In this document: piece by piece, positions 1 through 9,976 of the stretch
Numbering within the stretch: position 1 is the first letter of the stretch
How the letters are laid out: each line of letters begins with the position of its first letter
Source: Kordiimonadaceae bacterium
GTDB taxonomy: Bacteria > Pseudomonadota > Alphaproteobacteria > Sphingomonadales > Emcibacteraceae
NCBI GenBank assembly: GCA_018660225.1
Contig: JABJKT010000137.1
Span: 1 to 64,000 of the forward strand
DNA length: 64,000 nucleotides
Reading direction: 5' to 3'
Translations under genes and position numbers: made by a program
Notes under the pieces: generated by a model
Databases searched by the model: none
Seen by the model: only the letters and a program-made list of their open reading frames with translations
What the model was told of the DNA's origin: nothing

Positions 1-747
1 AATCTTGATTTTCCAATTGTCGCGAGAAACGAATTTGATATCGGTGCCATTGAATATGTAAATACGTTCTTTTTTGATAAGGCCCGTGATAAAAATTATT
101 TGGCTGAACTTAAAACCCGCGCTGATGGGGAAGGGGTAAGAAGCCTTCTTATTATGTGCGACTGGGAAGGGGCACTTGGTGATCCTGATCCAGCGGAACG
201 TACGGCGTCCATCGAGCGACATTATCAGTGGGTTGATGCCGCGGCCTATCTTGGCTGTCATTCTATCAGAGTGAATGCGCAAAGTGCGGGCAGCTGGGAT
301 GAGCAACGTGAGCTTGCCGCGGAAGGATTAGTTCGCCTTGCCGACTATGCTGATAAATCAAATATCAATGTAATAGTTGAAAATCATGGTGGTCAGTCCA
401 GTAATGGCAAATGGCTGGCGTCAGTGATGGATACTGCAAACCATCCACGGGTCGGGACTTTGCCGGACTTTGGTAATTTTGCTATATCTGACACGGAAGA
501 ATATGATAAATACCTCGGCGTTGAAGAACTTATGCCTTACGCCAAAGCGGTTAGTGTTAAATCATTTAACTTTGATGCGGACGGTAACGAGCCGGACATT
601 GATTTTGACCGTCTGCTGAAAATAGTCGCCGATGCGGGATATTCAGGTTATCTAGGCATTGAATATGAGGGCGATGTTTTAAGCGAATTTGACGGCATCC
701 ACGCAACGATTGCCCTGATGAAACGTGTTATTGCTGATATGAGTTAA
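1..747 (+). CDS. Sugar phosphate isomerase/epimerase family TIM-barrel protein (5'-truncated by window start)
   Basis: Frame 1 is open from base 1 ([25 protein letters not shown]...) through the listed ORF at 100; motifs [16 protein letters not shown] and YLGIEYEGD are typical of xylose-isomerase-like epimerases. Confidence 0.8.
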   Translation, partial: NLDFPIVARNEFDIGAIEYVNTFFFDKARDKNYLAELKTRADGEGVRSLLIMCDWEGALGDPDPAERTASIERHYQWVDAAAYLGCHSIRVNAQSAGSWDEQRELAAEGLVRLADYADKSNINVIVENHGGQSSNGKWLASVMDTANHPRVGTLPDFGNFAISDTEEYDKYLGVEELMPYAKAVSVKSFNFDADGNEPDIDFDRLLKIVADAGYSGYLGIEYEGDVLSEFDGIHATIALMKRVIADMS

Positions 748-752
748 ATAAT

Positions 753-1196
753 ATGGAATTAACGATGAGTTTAATTATAAAAATAAGTCTGATAACACTA
801 TTTTCAATCTCAAGCATGGCTCATGCAGCTGATGTGATCACCCCTTCAAAAATCACCAAAGACGAAGTGGCGGGAAAGATATTTGAGCGACCGGGTATGA
901 TCACCGAGGAAAGCGGCGCACTTGATGTGCGCACTATGCTTTCAAGCGATCGGAAGTTCGATACAGGCATGTATAAAGCCGGGGCGAGCCGTTTTGAAAT
1001 AACTGAACCTTACGGCGTCGATGAATTTATGTATTTTATAAAAGGTAGTGTATAACTGACCTCATCCGATGGCTCCGTGCAAACCATAAATGCTGGTGAG
1101 GCGGTAACCATCCCCAAGGAATGGACCGGTATTTGGGAATCCGAAGGATATGAAAAAATTTACGTTATCTATTACCCAGAGGCGGTGCCTGAGTAA
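753..1196 (+). pseudogene. Cupin-domain protein with signal peptide, interrupted by an in-frame TAA at 1053-1055
   Basis: The ORF ends ...DEFMYFIKGSV*, and the same frame continues LTSSDGSVQTINAGEAVTIPKEWTGIWESEGYEKIYVIYYPEAVPE* to 1196, completing a DUF861/cupin_3-like fold. Confidence 0.75.
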
Positions 1197-1201
1197 GGAA
1201 G

Positions 1202-2677
1202 CTAATTCTGCGCTACTCGCCCGAGCGGTCTGATGTTTTCTATTAGGCTTGCGTTAAATTCTTTGGCTAATTGTTCAAGTCTGGCGACCACGTCCGGATG
1301 ATCTTCGCTGCGGTTATATTTTTCGCTTACGTCGCGGTGAAGGTCGTAAAGCTCCACTCCCTTTAGCGGCATAACGGCCCTTCGGTTTTCTTTCTTAAAA
1401 TGAAGTTTCCAGCGACCTTGACGAACGGCCATAAGGTTTGCTTCATTTTCTGCCGGATTACCACCATAATAATAAAATTCGTTATGGGGGCCTTTCATTG
1501 TTTTTCCTGAAAGAAGATCCCAAATATTGCGGCCATCAAGCACCCTGTCCGATGGAAGATCAGCCCCTGCAAGGTGGGCAAAAGTCGGCATCAGGTCCAT
1601 GTTTGACACAATTTCCGATGAGCGTGCGCCGGCAGGTATTTTGCCAGGCCATCTGACAATCCCGGGCACGCGAATGCCTCCTTCATAAACGGTTGCTTTA
1701 CCGTCCCGAAGTGGTCCTGCGGAGCCGGCATCAATACCGTACTGAAGCCACGGGCCATTATCGGATGTAAAGACGACTACAGTGTTATCATCAATGCCGA
1801 GCTCTTTCAGTTTAGCGATAATCTCACCAACGCCCCAATCAATTTCCTCAATAGTATCACCGTAAAGGCCGCGAATTGATTTGCCTTTAAATTTTTCCGA
1901 TGCAAATATCGGCATATGCGGCATGGCATGGGCGAGATAGAGGAAGAATGGCCCGTCTTTATTTTTTTCAATAAAGTCTAACGCGTGTTCGGTGTATCGT
2001 TTGGTGAGCAGGGTTTGGTCGGGATTATATTCAATAATTTCCGAATTGTGATAAAGCGGCAGATCGTTCTTACCTAGGGATTCATCGAAAGGATGCCCTA
2101 TATCAGGAGAACCAGTATAGTTTGCCCTTTCTATTGCTGCAATCAAGCGCGGGTCTGAGTTTTCGGTGCGGGTTATAGCATCATGAAATCGCCACATGTC
2201 GTTTGAATAAGGTATGCCGAAATATTCATCAAAACCGTGCTCAAGAGGCATAAATTCAGCCACATCACCTAGATGCCATTTGCCGAGGTGAATTGTAGCA
2301 TAGCCTTGCTCTTTTAGCATTTCAGCAATGGTTACTTCACCACTATTGATCCCGGTTTTAGCGTTTGGAAAATGATTAAAATCAAGCGCGTTTCGCGGTG
2401 GATAACTTGCCGTCATCAACGCCGCCCGTGAAGGTCCACAAAAAACGGCGGCATAAAAACTGGTAAAAGTCATGCCCTCTGCGGCTATATCATCAATGTT
2501 TGGTGTTCGAATATCCGGTGATCCATAACTTCCCAAATCACCATATCCCTGATCATCAGTGAAAATAACAACAAAATTTGGCCGTTCCTGCGCCTGCGCC
2601 TTTAAACCAATAAACGAAGAAGAGGCCAATATTGCAATAACGACGAGCCAACGACTGAATTCAAAACAATGTATCAT
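1202..2677 (-). CDS. Secreted sulfatase (arylsulfatase family, type I Cys sulfatase)
   Basis: Signal peptide; FTDDQGYGDLGSYG; formylglycine motif CGPSR; GKWHLG; TSDNGPW. Confidence 0.92.
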   Translation of the reverse strand: MIHCFEFSRWLVVIAILASSSFIGLKAQAQERPNFVVIFTDDQGYGDLGSYGSPDIRTPNIDDIAAEGMTFTSFYAAVFCGPSRAALMTASYPPRNALDFNHFPNAKTGINSGEVTIAEMLKEQGYATIHLGKWHLGDVAEFMPLEHGFDEYFGIPYSNDMWRFHDAITRTENSDPRLIAAIERANYTGSPDIGHPFDESLGKNDLPLYHNSEIIEYNPDQTLLTKRYTEHALDFIEKNKDGPFFLYLAHAMPHMPIFASEKFKGKSIRGLYGDTIEEIDWGVGEIIAKLKELGIDDNTVVVFTSDNGPWLQYGIDAGSAGPLRDGKATVYEGGIRVPGIVRWPGKIPAGARSSEIVSNMDLMPTFAHLAGADLPSDRVLDGRNIWDLLSGKTMKGPHNEFYYYGGNPAENEANLMAVRQGRWKLHFKKENRRAVMPLKGVELYDLHRDVSEKYNRSEDHPDVVARLEQLAKEFNASLIENIRPLGRVAQN

Positions 2678-2756
2678 ATAAAAAAACCCTCTAACAAATT
2701 CAATAAACAGTATATATTATAGGTTTATTGTTGCCAATTTTAATCAGGATTGAATT

Positions 2757-3857
2757 ATGAGGTTTTTTTTAAAAATAGCTATATTTATGGTCACTTTGAC
2801 AATTTTTAATGCTGCCTATAGCGCCGAAGAATTAACAGTGGATCAAATCATTGAAGGGCATATTAAAGCGATAGGTGGCATTGAAAATATAAAAGAGTTA
2901 AATAATCTGGTTTATAGTGGGGGTACTTATCAGGAAGGTGACTTTACTGGTAATGGCAATGCTTCTATGTCGCTCGCCAGACCATATTTTAAACTTGTGG
3001 GGAATAAAAATGCCCGGGATAGTTATATGGAAGGATATGATGGTTCCGCATGGGAATATTATAGTTCTCAGGGTGTCGTCATTAGAACGGTCGGCCCTCC
3101 TTCTGAAGCCATCCGCCATTATGCCGGCGTTGAGCATCCATTGGTAAACTACCGAGCTAAAGGCTCAAAAGCGGAAATTGTCAGCGAAGTTCAGTATGAA
3201 GGAAGCGACGTTGTCGTGATCAAGCTAACCAGAATGGACGGCTTTGAAGAATTTTTTTATATTGATCAGCAAAACTATCAATTAAAAGCATCGAGTGCCG
3301 TTATCCCCATTCACGCATTCGGAGAAGCCATCTCACAAATAACAAAAATATCGGATTACCGTAATATCGGCGGCGTGATGATCGCCCATCGCTTCGAAGC
3401 CGTTCAAATGCCGGAAGGTAATGTCTTATCGTCTATGCAGTGGGGTAAGATTGAAGCAAATACGCCACTTGCTGAGGACTGGTTTTCACCGCCTGAGCTT
3501 GACAAAAAACCCGCTCAGCAATTTGCCGAAAAATTATATGAGCAACGCTCAGATATTAATTCCGTCATGTGGACATATAAGAATTTCCGTCAATCCTACC
3601 CCGAGATAAATACTAATAAAATGAGCAATTTTGCAGGATTTCAAATGTTAAAAATGGGGGAAATTGAAACGTCCATTGCCCTTTTGGAACAAAATGCACA
3701 GGATTATCCGGATCAATCTGACGCACGGTTTGAGCTTGGTAGGGCGTATCTTTCGGCGGATCGCAATAATGATGCGCGCGCGCAGTTTAATTTGGCGCTG
3801 GAATTTGATCCGAAAAATGATCAGGCTAAAAGAGAATTGGAAAATTTAAATAATTAA
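2757..3857 (+). CDS. Secreted LolA-like/outer-membrane lipoprotein-sorting-like protein with C-terminal TPR repeats
   Basis: Signal peptide; central beta-rich region; C-terminal FELGRAYLSADRNNDARAQFNLALEFDPKNDQAKRELEN (TPR). Confidence 0.6.
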   Translation: MRFFLKIAIFMVTLTIFNAAYSAEELTVDQIIEGHIKAIGGIENIKELNNLVYSGGTYQEGDFTGNGNASMSLARPYFKLVGNKNARDSYMEGYDGSAWEYYSSQGVVIRTVGPPSEAIRHYAGVEHPLVNYRAKGSKAEIVSEVQYEGSDVVVIKLTRMDGFEEFFYIDQQNYQLKASSAVIPIHAFGEAISQITKISDYRNIGGVMIAHRFEAVQMPEGNVLSSMQWGKIEANTPLAEDWFSPPELDKKPAQQFAEKLYEQRSDINSVMWTYKNFRQSYPEINTNKMSNFAGFQMLKMGEIETSIALLEQNAQDYPDQSDARFELGRAYLSADRNNDARAQFNLALEFDPKNDQAKRELENLNN

Positions 3858-3872
3858 GTGCAAGCTTATAAG

Positions 3873-4643
3873 CTAAACATCAAGCTCACACCAGATCGGT
3901 GTGTGATCCGATGGGCGCTCGCGGCCTCGCGGAGTTCGGTCGATGTCGCATTTGATCAGTTTGTCGGCGGCTGTGGGGCTGAGTAGCAAGTGATCAATCC
4001 TGACACCATTATCTTTTTGCCACGCGCCAGCCTGATAATCCCAGTAGGTATAATTGGTGCCGGATGGATAAAATACCCTCAGCGCATCTGTAAGGCCAAG
4101 GTTTAGCATGGTGAAGTAGCGGTCAATGCTTTCCGGCTGGCATAAGGCGTCACCAGCAAATCTTGACATGTCGTAGCAGTCTTCGTCTTTAGGGCAGACA
4201 TTATAATCACCGCCCAAGACGAAATCTTCTTCCAGTTCAAGAAGGTCTTTCATCCGTGCGATCAGTCGGTCCATCCAAGCGATTTTATAATCGAACTTTG
4301 GCCCCGGTAGCGGATTGCCATTAGGCAGATATAAACCACCAACCCTAACGGTGTTAACTGTTGCTTCTATATAGCGTGCCTGTTCGTCGCTGTCATCGCC
4401 TGGCAGGCCGATCATCACGTCTTCTATCGGGTATTTGGAAAGGATCGCAACACCATTATATGTTTTTTGGCCGTGGGTTTCGACATTATAACCGAGGTCC
4501 TCAATTTCCATGCGCGGAAAGTTCTCATCTGTGCATTTTAGTTCCTGTAGCACGACAACGTCAGGATTAAATTCAGTCAGCCATTCGGTAACCCGAGGAA
4601 GCCGTGCTTTGATCGAGTTCACATTCCAGGAAGCAATTTTCAT
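3873..4643 (-). CDS. xthA: Exodeoxyribonuclease III
   Basis: MKIASWNVNSIKARLPRV..., LQELKCTDENFP, GGDYNVCPKDEDCYD, RIDHLLLSP, SDHTPIWCEL. Confidence 0.95.
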   Translation of the reverse strand: MKIASWNVNSIKARLPRVTEWLTEFNPDVVVLQELKCTDENFPRMEIEDLGYNVETHGQKTYNGVAILSKYPIEDVMIGLPGDDSDEQARYIEATVNTVRVGGLYLPNGNPLPGPKFDYKIAWMDRLIARMKDLLELEEDFVLGGDYNVCPKDEDCYDMSRFAGDALCQPESIDRYFTMLNLGLTDALRVFYPSGTNYTYWDYQAGAWQKDNGVRIDHLLLSPTAADKLIKCDIDRTPRGRERPSDHTPIWCELDV

Positions 4644-4645
4644 CT

Positions 4646-4806
4646 AGGGTCAGTACCTGTTAATTTCATACAATTCTGTCGCATCATAAGGCAAAATAGG
4701 TAGAAAACAAGCGCAGACAATGGTAATTCCATTGGCAAGTTTGTTCTTCGCACATATTTTGTCTTATGCACGAGCAGAATGGATGAAATTAACAGGTACT
4801 GACCCT
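4646..4806. repeat. Imperfect palindrome of about 161 bp with perfect 24-bp terminal inverted repeats (MITE/REP-like hairpin element)
   Basis: AGGGTCAGTACCTGTTAATTTCAT at 4646-4669 is the exact reverse complement of ATGAAATTAACAGGTACTGACCCT at 4783-4806; the central CAATGG-TAATT-CCATTG (4718-4734) shares the same symmetry centre (4726), and intermediate segments are also partly complementary. Confidence 0.85.
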
Positions 4807-5148
4807 TTATACCGCGAAGGAAGAACCGCAGCCGCATGAGGCCGTGGCGTTAGGATTTTTGACAACAAACATTGAACCGGCGAGCTCTTCGGTGAAGTCA
4901 ACCTCGGACCCCATAAGATACATAATGGATAAGCCGTCGACCAGCATAGTAGCACCGTCACGTTTAATAACGAGGTCATCATCTTTGCTATCTTCGACAA
5001 GAGCAAAATCATATTGAAAACCCGAGCATCCGCCGCCATTAATGGAAATACGGAATTTAAGGTCTTTATTGCCTTTGCTATCCACCAAAGTGTTAATGCG
5101 ACGTGCTGCACTTTCGCTTAATGTCACTGGTGAGTTATCGTTTGTCAT
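4807..5148 (-). CDS. erpA: Iron-sulfur cluster insertion protein (HesB/IscA/ErpA family)
   Basis: GGGCSGFQYDF ... ASCGCGSSFAV conserved cysteines. Confidence 0.9.
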   Translation of the reverse strand: MTNDNSPVTLSESAARRINTLVDSKGNKDLKFRISINGGGCSGFQYDFALVEDSKDDDLVIKRDGATMLVDGLSIMYLMGSEVDFTEELAGSMFVVKNPNATASCGCGSSFAV

Positions 5149-5288
5149 GCTTAATATGCCTTCAATTATTTAACCGCTTTAAGGTTTCATAGTATATGTA
5201 TGTTATATGAATGATTTGTCAATACCAATAGAAAATGCTTATGATAGTATTTTATAACTAATTTTTTTAAAATATATGTGATTTATTG

Positions 5289-6488
5289 ATGTCAGAATTT
5301 GAAATTTTTAATCCCCAAGCGGTTTTTGCGCCCTATGCCCTTAACCCTGCAACATCCAGAGGACGGCTGCACGGTGAACAAAGCACCAAAAGCCGTTCGG
5401 ATTATCAGCGGGACAGGGACAGGATTATCCATTCAGGGGCCTTTCGCCGTCTTAAACATAAAACGCAAGTTTTTGTTCATCACGTCGGGGATTATTACAG
5501 AACCCGACTTACTCATTCCATTGAAGTAGCGCAGATAGGTCGCAGCATTGCCAGAACGTTGGGTCTAAACGAAGATGTAACCGAAGCGTTGGCATTAGCC
5601 CATGATTTTGGCCACACACCTTTTGGTCATGCTGGTGAAGAGGCGCTTGATGAAGTTATGAAACCATATGACGGTTTTGATCATAATGCACAGTCGCTTC
5701 GGGTTGTTACAAAGCTCGAAAATAGATATGCCGGTTTTTCAGGTCTTAATCTGACCTGGGATACGCTAGAAGGACTTGCCAAACATAACGGGCCTTTATG
5801 CGAAAAAGATGATTATTCAAATCTTCATGTGAATTTTAAAGAATATAACGATCAGCATGATCTTGAGCTTCATACTTATGCCAGTGCGGAGGCTCAAGTG
5901 GCTGCCATTGCTGACGATATTGCTTATAACAGTCATGATGTGGCGGACGGGCTTAAGGCTGGACTTATTACGTTAGAGCAGCTAGAGGTCGTGCCGCTGG
6001 TCGCGGATAATATAAAACTGGTCCGTGATAAATACGGCAAACTAGATAAGAGCCGCGAGCTGCATGAGATTATAAGACGCCTGATCGGCCAGATGATAAA
6101 TGATGTGATCGATGCAAGCAGAATATCGTTAAATGAGTTAAAGCCACAGTCCGTAGGGGATATCCGCGCGGCTGGTAAAATGACCATTGGTTTTTCTAAA
6201 AATATGAGAAATCAAGATAAAGCATTGAAAAAATTCTTAATGAAGAATATGTATCGTCACTATAAAGTAAACAGGATGTCCAGTAAGGCGAGAAGAGTGG
6301 TTCGAGAACTATTTAATCTTTACATATCTGAGACAGAATGTTTGCCGACGGAGTGGCAGCAAGCACTTGAAAATAATACGGAAATGGAAAAAGCCAGATT
6401 AGTGGCAGATTTTATTGCCGGAATGACGGATCGCTTTGCACTGCTGGAACATAAAAGATTATTTGATACATCAACGTTTGAATTATGA
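5289..6488 (+). CDS. dgt: Deoxyguanosinetriphosphate triphosphohydrolase-like protein
   Basis: [52 protein letters not shown] (HD domain); ATG at 5289 preferred over TTG at 5286. Confidence 0.92.
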   Translation: MSEFEIFNPQAVFAPYALNPATSRGRLHGEQSTKSRSDYQRDRDRIIHSGAFRRLKHKTQVFVHHVGDYYRTRLTHSIEVAQIGRSIARTLGLNEDVTEALALAHDFGHTPFGHAGEEALDEVMKPYDGFDHNAQSLRVVTKLENRYAGFSGLNLTWDTLEGLAKHNGPLCEKDDYSNLHVNFKEYNDQHDLELHTYASAEAQVAAIADDIAYNSHDVADGLKAGLITLEQLEVVPLVADNIKLVRDKYGKLDKSRELHEIIRRLIGQMINDVIDASRISLNELKPQSVGDIRAAGKMTIGFSKNMRNQDKALKKFLMKNMYRHYKVNRMSSKARRVVRELFNLYISETECLPTEWQQALENNTEMEKARLVADFIAGMTDRFALLEHKRLFDTSTFEL

Positions 6489-8236
6489 ATATATTTAAAA
6501 ACTTTCAAAATAATATTAAAGATATCATTACTGCTTTAAGTGATGCGGGTAAACTGCCCGCTGATCTGGAGCTGAAAAATATCACCACCGAAGCGCCCCG
6601 TGATGCAAGTCACGGCGACATTGCCACAAACGCCGCTATGGTTTTGGTTAAACAGGCCAAAATGAAGCCGCGTGATATTGCGCAGTTGATTGAAGGTGAA
6701 CTGATCAAAATTGACACGGTCGAAAGTGTAGAAATTGCCGGCCCGGGCTTTATCAATATTCGCCTAAATGCCGATTTTATTCAAAATCAAATTTCCGAAA
6801 TTCTGGATCAAGGCCTTGATTATGGCAGAAGTGACCTTGGTGCAAATGAAAAGGTCAATGTTGAATATGTTTCGGTTAATCCAACAGGCCCGCTTCATGT
6901 AGGCCATTGCCGCGGTGCGGTATTTGGTGATGCGCTTGCGACCCTGCTTGATCATGTGGGGTATGATGTTACGCGTGAATATTATATCAATGATGCCGGC
7001 GGGCAGATTGATGTGCTCGCGCGCTCAGCATATTTAAGATATCTTGAAGCGCTCGGTGAAGTGGTCGGTGAAATTCCCGAAGGACTTTATCCCGGCGCTT
7101 ATCTTATCCCGGTAGGTGAGGCGCTCGCTGCGCGCGACGGTGATAAATGGAAAGACCGCGACGAGAGCGAATGGTTGCTTCCGGTTCGATCTTTTGCCAC
7201 TGATGCGATGATGAATTTAATTCGTGAGGATCTTAATACACTGGATATTCAGCATGATGTATTTTTCTCGGAACTGAGCCTGCATGAAAATGGCGGCATC
7301 CAAAAAGGACTGGAACAGCTCGAGGAAAAAGGCCTTATTTACACAGGTGTGCTTGAGCCACCAAAAGGAAAACTGCCTGACGACTGGGAAGAACGCCCGC
7401 AAACGCTGTTTAAATCTACGGATTTTGGTGATGATGTTGACCGTGCCCTTAAGAAATCTGATGGGGCATGGACTTATTTTGCCGCTGATGTGGCGTACCA
7501 TAGCGATAAGGTAAGCCGCGGCTTTAACACGATGATCGATGTGTGGGGCGCTGATCATGGTGGTTATGTAAAACGTGTTCAATCAGTTATCACGGCACTT
7601 TCTGACGGAAAAGCGGAGCTGGATGTGCGGCTTTGCCAAATGGTGAAACTGCTTCGTGACGGTGAGCCGGTAAAAATGTCTAAACGTTCCGGTAATTTTA
7701 TCACGCTGCGCGATATTGTTGATGAAGTTGGCAAGGACGTGGTGCGTTTTATTATGTTAACACGTAAAAATGATGCCTCACTGGAATTTGATTTTACTAA
7801 AGTTACCGAGCAATCCAAGGATAACCCGGTATTTTATGTTCAGTATGGTTATGCGCGGGTTTCTTCTGTCATGAAAAAAGCGGCGGCGGCATTTGCGGAT
7901 CTGGATATTTCAGAGGTATCGCTTGCAAAAGCTGACTTAAGCTTACTTAATGATGAAAGTGAACTTAAACTAATCAAAACCATGGTCAATTGGCCGCGCA
8001 TTGTTGAGAGCGCAGCCCTTGCCTATGAGCCACACAGAATTTCATATTATCTATATGATTTGGCATCTGAGTTTCACGCACTTTGGAATAAAGGTAACGA
8101 CAGGGTTGATCTACGTTTTATTATTGATAATAATAAGCAGGTAACCCTTAGCCGCTTGGCGATGATTAAAGCATTTTCAAAAATTATCGCGTCCGGCCTT
8201 AATATACTGGGTGTTGAGCCATTAGATGAAATGTAA
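6485..8236 (+). CDS. argS: Arginyl-tRNA synthetase
   Basis: [24 protein letters not shown] (HIGH region), [15 protein letters not shown]-terminal DALR domain; 4-nt overlap with dgt. Confidence 0.96.
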   Translation: MNIFKNFQNNIKDIITALSDAGKLPADLELKNITTEAPRDASHGDIATNAAMVLVKQAKMKPRDIAQLIEGELIKIDTVESVEIAGPGFINIRLNADFIQNQISEILDQGLDYGRSDLGANEKVNVEYVSVNPTGPLHVGHCRGAVFGDALATLLDHVGYDVTREYYINDAGGQIDVLARSAYLRYLEALGEVVGEIPEGLYPGAYLIPVGEALAARDGDKWKDRDESEWLLPVRSFATDAMMNLIREDLNTLDIQHDVFFSELSLHENGGIQKGLEQLEEKGLIYTGVLEPPKGKLPDDWEERPQTLFKSTDFGDDVDRALKKSDGAWTYFAADVAYHSDKVSRGFNTMIDVWGADHGGYVKRVQSVITALSDGKAELDVRLCQMVKLLRDGEPVKMSKRSGNFITLRDIVDEVGKDVVRFIMLTRKNDASLEFDFTKVTEQSKDNPVFYVQYGYARVSSVMKKAAAAFADLDISEVSLAKADLSLLNDESELKLIKTMVNWPRIVESAALAYEPHRISYYLYDLASEFHALWNKGNDRVDLRFIIDNNKQVTLSRLAMIKAFSKIIASGLNILGVEPLDEM

Positions 8237-8260
8237 CGTGCAAATAAGAGGTGGAATAAT

Positions 8261-8959
8261 TTGACCAAAAAAAATGTTGATAACGCGTCTTGGTTGCGGC
8301 CTCTGCCTGAAGAATTTGCAAATAATAAAGGTATTACATCCAAAAGACGGCTTATTTTATCATCAATTACATTTACCGTGCTTGCAGGATTTAGTGCTCT
8401 TGTCTGGATGAGCTATACGTCTGAGAATACCCCTATGGGCCCGATACCTGTGGTTCGCGCTGATAATAGTGTGGTCAAAGAAAAACCCGATGATCCCGGC
8501 GGAAAAGAAATACTTTTTCAGGATAAAGAAATATTTGACCGGGTCGATAATATGGCCACTGAAAAAGAAGACGTTATTGCGCCGAGTTCAGAAATCCCCC
8601 TAAAGCGACCAGTGCCCGAAGTAACTGAAGAACAAGTACAGGTCGCCGCAGAAAAAGCGGAAGAAATTATCCCTGCTGCAGCACCAGTAAAACAGGCCGT
8701 GGTTACTAAGGGTGATTTTATGATTCAGATTGCGGCGATCGGTGATAAAAGTAAAGCCGAGGCGATCTGGGCAGATGTAAAGAAAAAGAACAGTTCTGCC
8801 TTAAGTAAACTTGCCCCGACTTATATGGCGGTTGATTTGGGTGACAAGGGTGTGCTTTACCGGGTTCGCGGTGGCATGTTGGAGACAAGAAAAGCAGCAG
8901 ATGATGTCTGCGCAAAACTTAAAAGCAATAATCAGAACTGCTTGGTGGTAATCAAATAA
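8261..8959 (+). CDS. SPOR-domain membrane protein
   Basis: One N-terminal TM; C-terminal GDFMIQIAAIGDKSKAEAIWADV...VLYRVRGGMLETRKAADDVCAKLKSNNQNCLVV is SPOR-like. Confidence 0.85.
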   Translation: MTKKNVDNASWLRPLPEEFANNKGITSKRRLILSSITFTVLAGFSALVWMSYTSENTPMGPIPVVRADNSVVKEKPDDPGGKEILFQDKEIFDRVDNMATEKEDVIAPSSEIPLKRPVPEVTEEQVQVAAEKAEEIIPAAAPVKQAVVTKGDFMIQIAAIGDKSKAEAIWADVKKKNSSALSKLAPTYMAVDLGDKGVLYRVRGGMLETRKAADDVCAKLKSNNQNCLVVIK

Positions 8960-9976
8960 ATGTATCATCCCGTCATCATAGATGTAGAGGGTTTTGAGAT
9001 AAATGCCGAAGAGAAGGCACTCTTTAATGAATTTCGTCCTTTCGGATTTATATTATTCAAAAGAAATTGCGACACTCCCGAACAATTAAAGGCACTGACG
9101 GATCAGATGCGCGACATTACTGGAAATGCTGATGTTCCCATTCTTATCGATCAGGAAGGCGGAAGGGTAGCAAGGCTTGGCCCGCCGCACTGGAGAAAAT
9201 ATCCCAGTGCAGAAATTTATTCACATATTTATGAAACAAGTCCTGATCTTGCTATAACGGCAGTACAGGTCCATGCCAGTTTGATGGCTGCGGAACTTAC
9301 CAATGTCGGTATAAATATTGACTGTTATCCGGTCGCTGATCTGCTTTTTGAAGGGGCCGATAAAGTGATCGGTGATCGTTCTTATGGCGACCGGCCCAAC
9401 AAAGTGTCTTTTTTGGCCCGTGCCGCATCAGAAGGCATGATTTCAAACGGTGTTATACCGATTATCAAACATATTCCCGGTCATGGCCGCGCGGATGTGG
9501 ATAGTCATTTGAAATTGCCTGTCGTTGAAACGCCGCTCGATATTTTAAGAGAAACAGATTTTATCCCCTTCACTAATCTTAACGATATGCCGTGCGCCAT
9601 GACGGCTCATGTTATTTATAGTGCTATTGATGCGGATAAGTGCGCCACCATTTCACCTAAGGTAATTAACGATATCATTCGCGGTGAAATGGGCTTTGAA
9701 GGTGTGCTTGTTTCCGATGATATATCTATGAAAGCCCTTAGGGGGACACCTGCTGAAAATGCGCTTGAGGCGCTTGAGGCAGGGTGCGATCTGGCCCTTC
9801 ACTGTAATGGCACGTTTGAAGAACGACGGGCTGTGCTTGCGGCAACGAAAGATCAGTTGCTTGGTGAAGATAACCGGATCATTAATATCCTGAAAAAGAA
9901 ACGTGCCCCTAGAGATATCAATCAGGAAATGTTATATGATTGGTTATTAGAAGTTATTAAAGGGTACTCGTCATAA
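8960..9976 (+). CDS. nagZ: Beta-N-acetylhexosaminidase (GH3)
   Basis: PILIDQEGGRVARLGPPHW, KHIPGHGRADVDSH, GVLVSDDISMKAL. Confidence 0.95.
   Translation: MYHPVIIDVEGFEINAEEKALFNEFRPFGFILFKRNCDTPEQLKALTDQMRDITGNADVPILIDQEGGRVARLGPPHWRKYPSAEIYSHIYETSPDLAITAVQVHASLMAAELTNVGINIDCYPVADLLFEGADKVIGDRSYGDRPNKVSFLARAASEGMISNGVIPIIKHIPGHGRADVDSHLKLPVVETPLDILRETDFIPFTNLNDMPCAMTAHVIYSAIDADKCATISPKVINDIIRGEMGFEGVLVSDDISMKALRGTPAENALEALEAGCDLALHCNGTFEERRAVLAATKDQLLGEDNRIINILKKKRAPRDINQEMLYDWLLEVIKGYSS

Noticed and set aside
3860-3880. AGCTTATAAGCT 12-bp palindrome in the gap between convergent TPR protein and xthA
   Set aside because: Short AT-rich palindrome with no loop and no T-tract; not convincing as terminator or operator.
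4640-5111. Overlapping minus-strand ORFs 4640..4837 and 4764..5111 as genes
   Set aside because: They overlap erpA out of frame or run through the palindrome, with no recognisable protein features.
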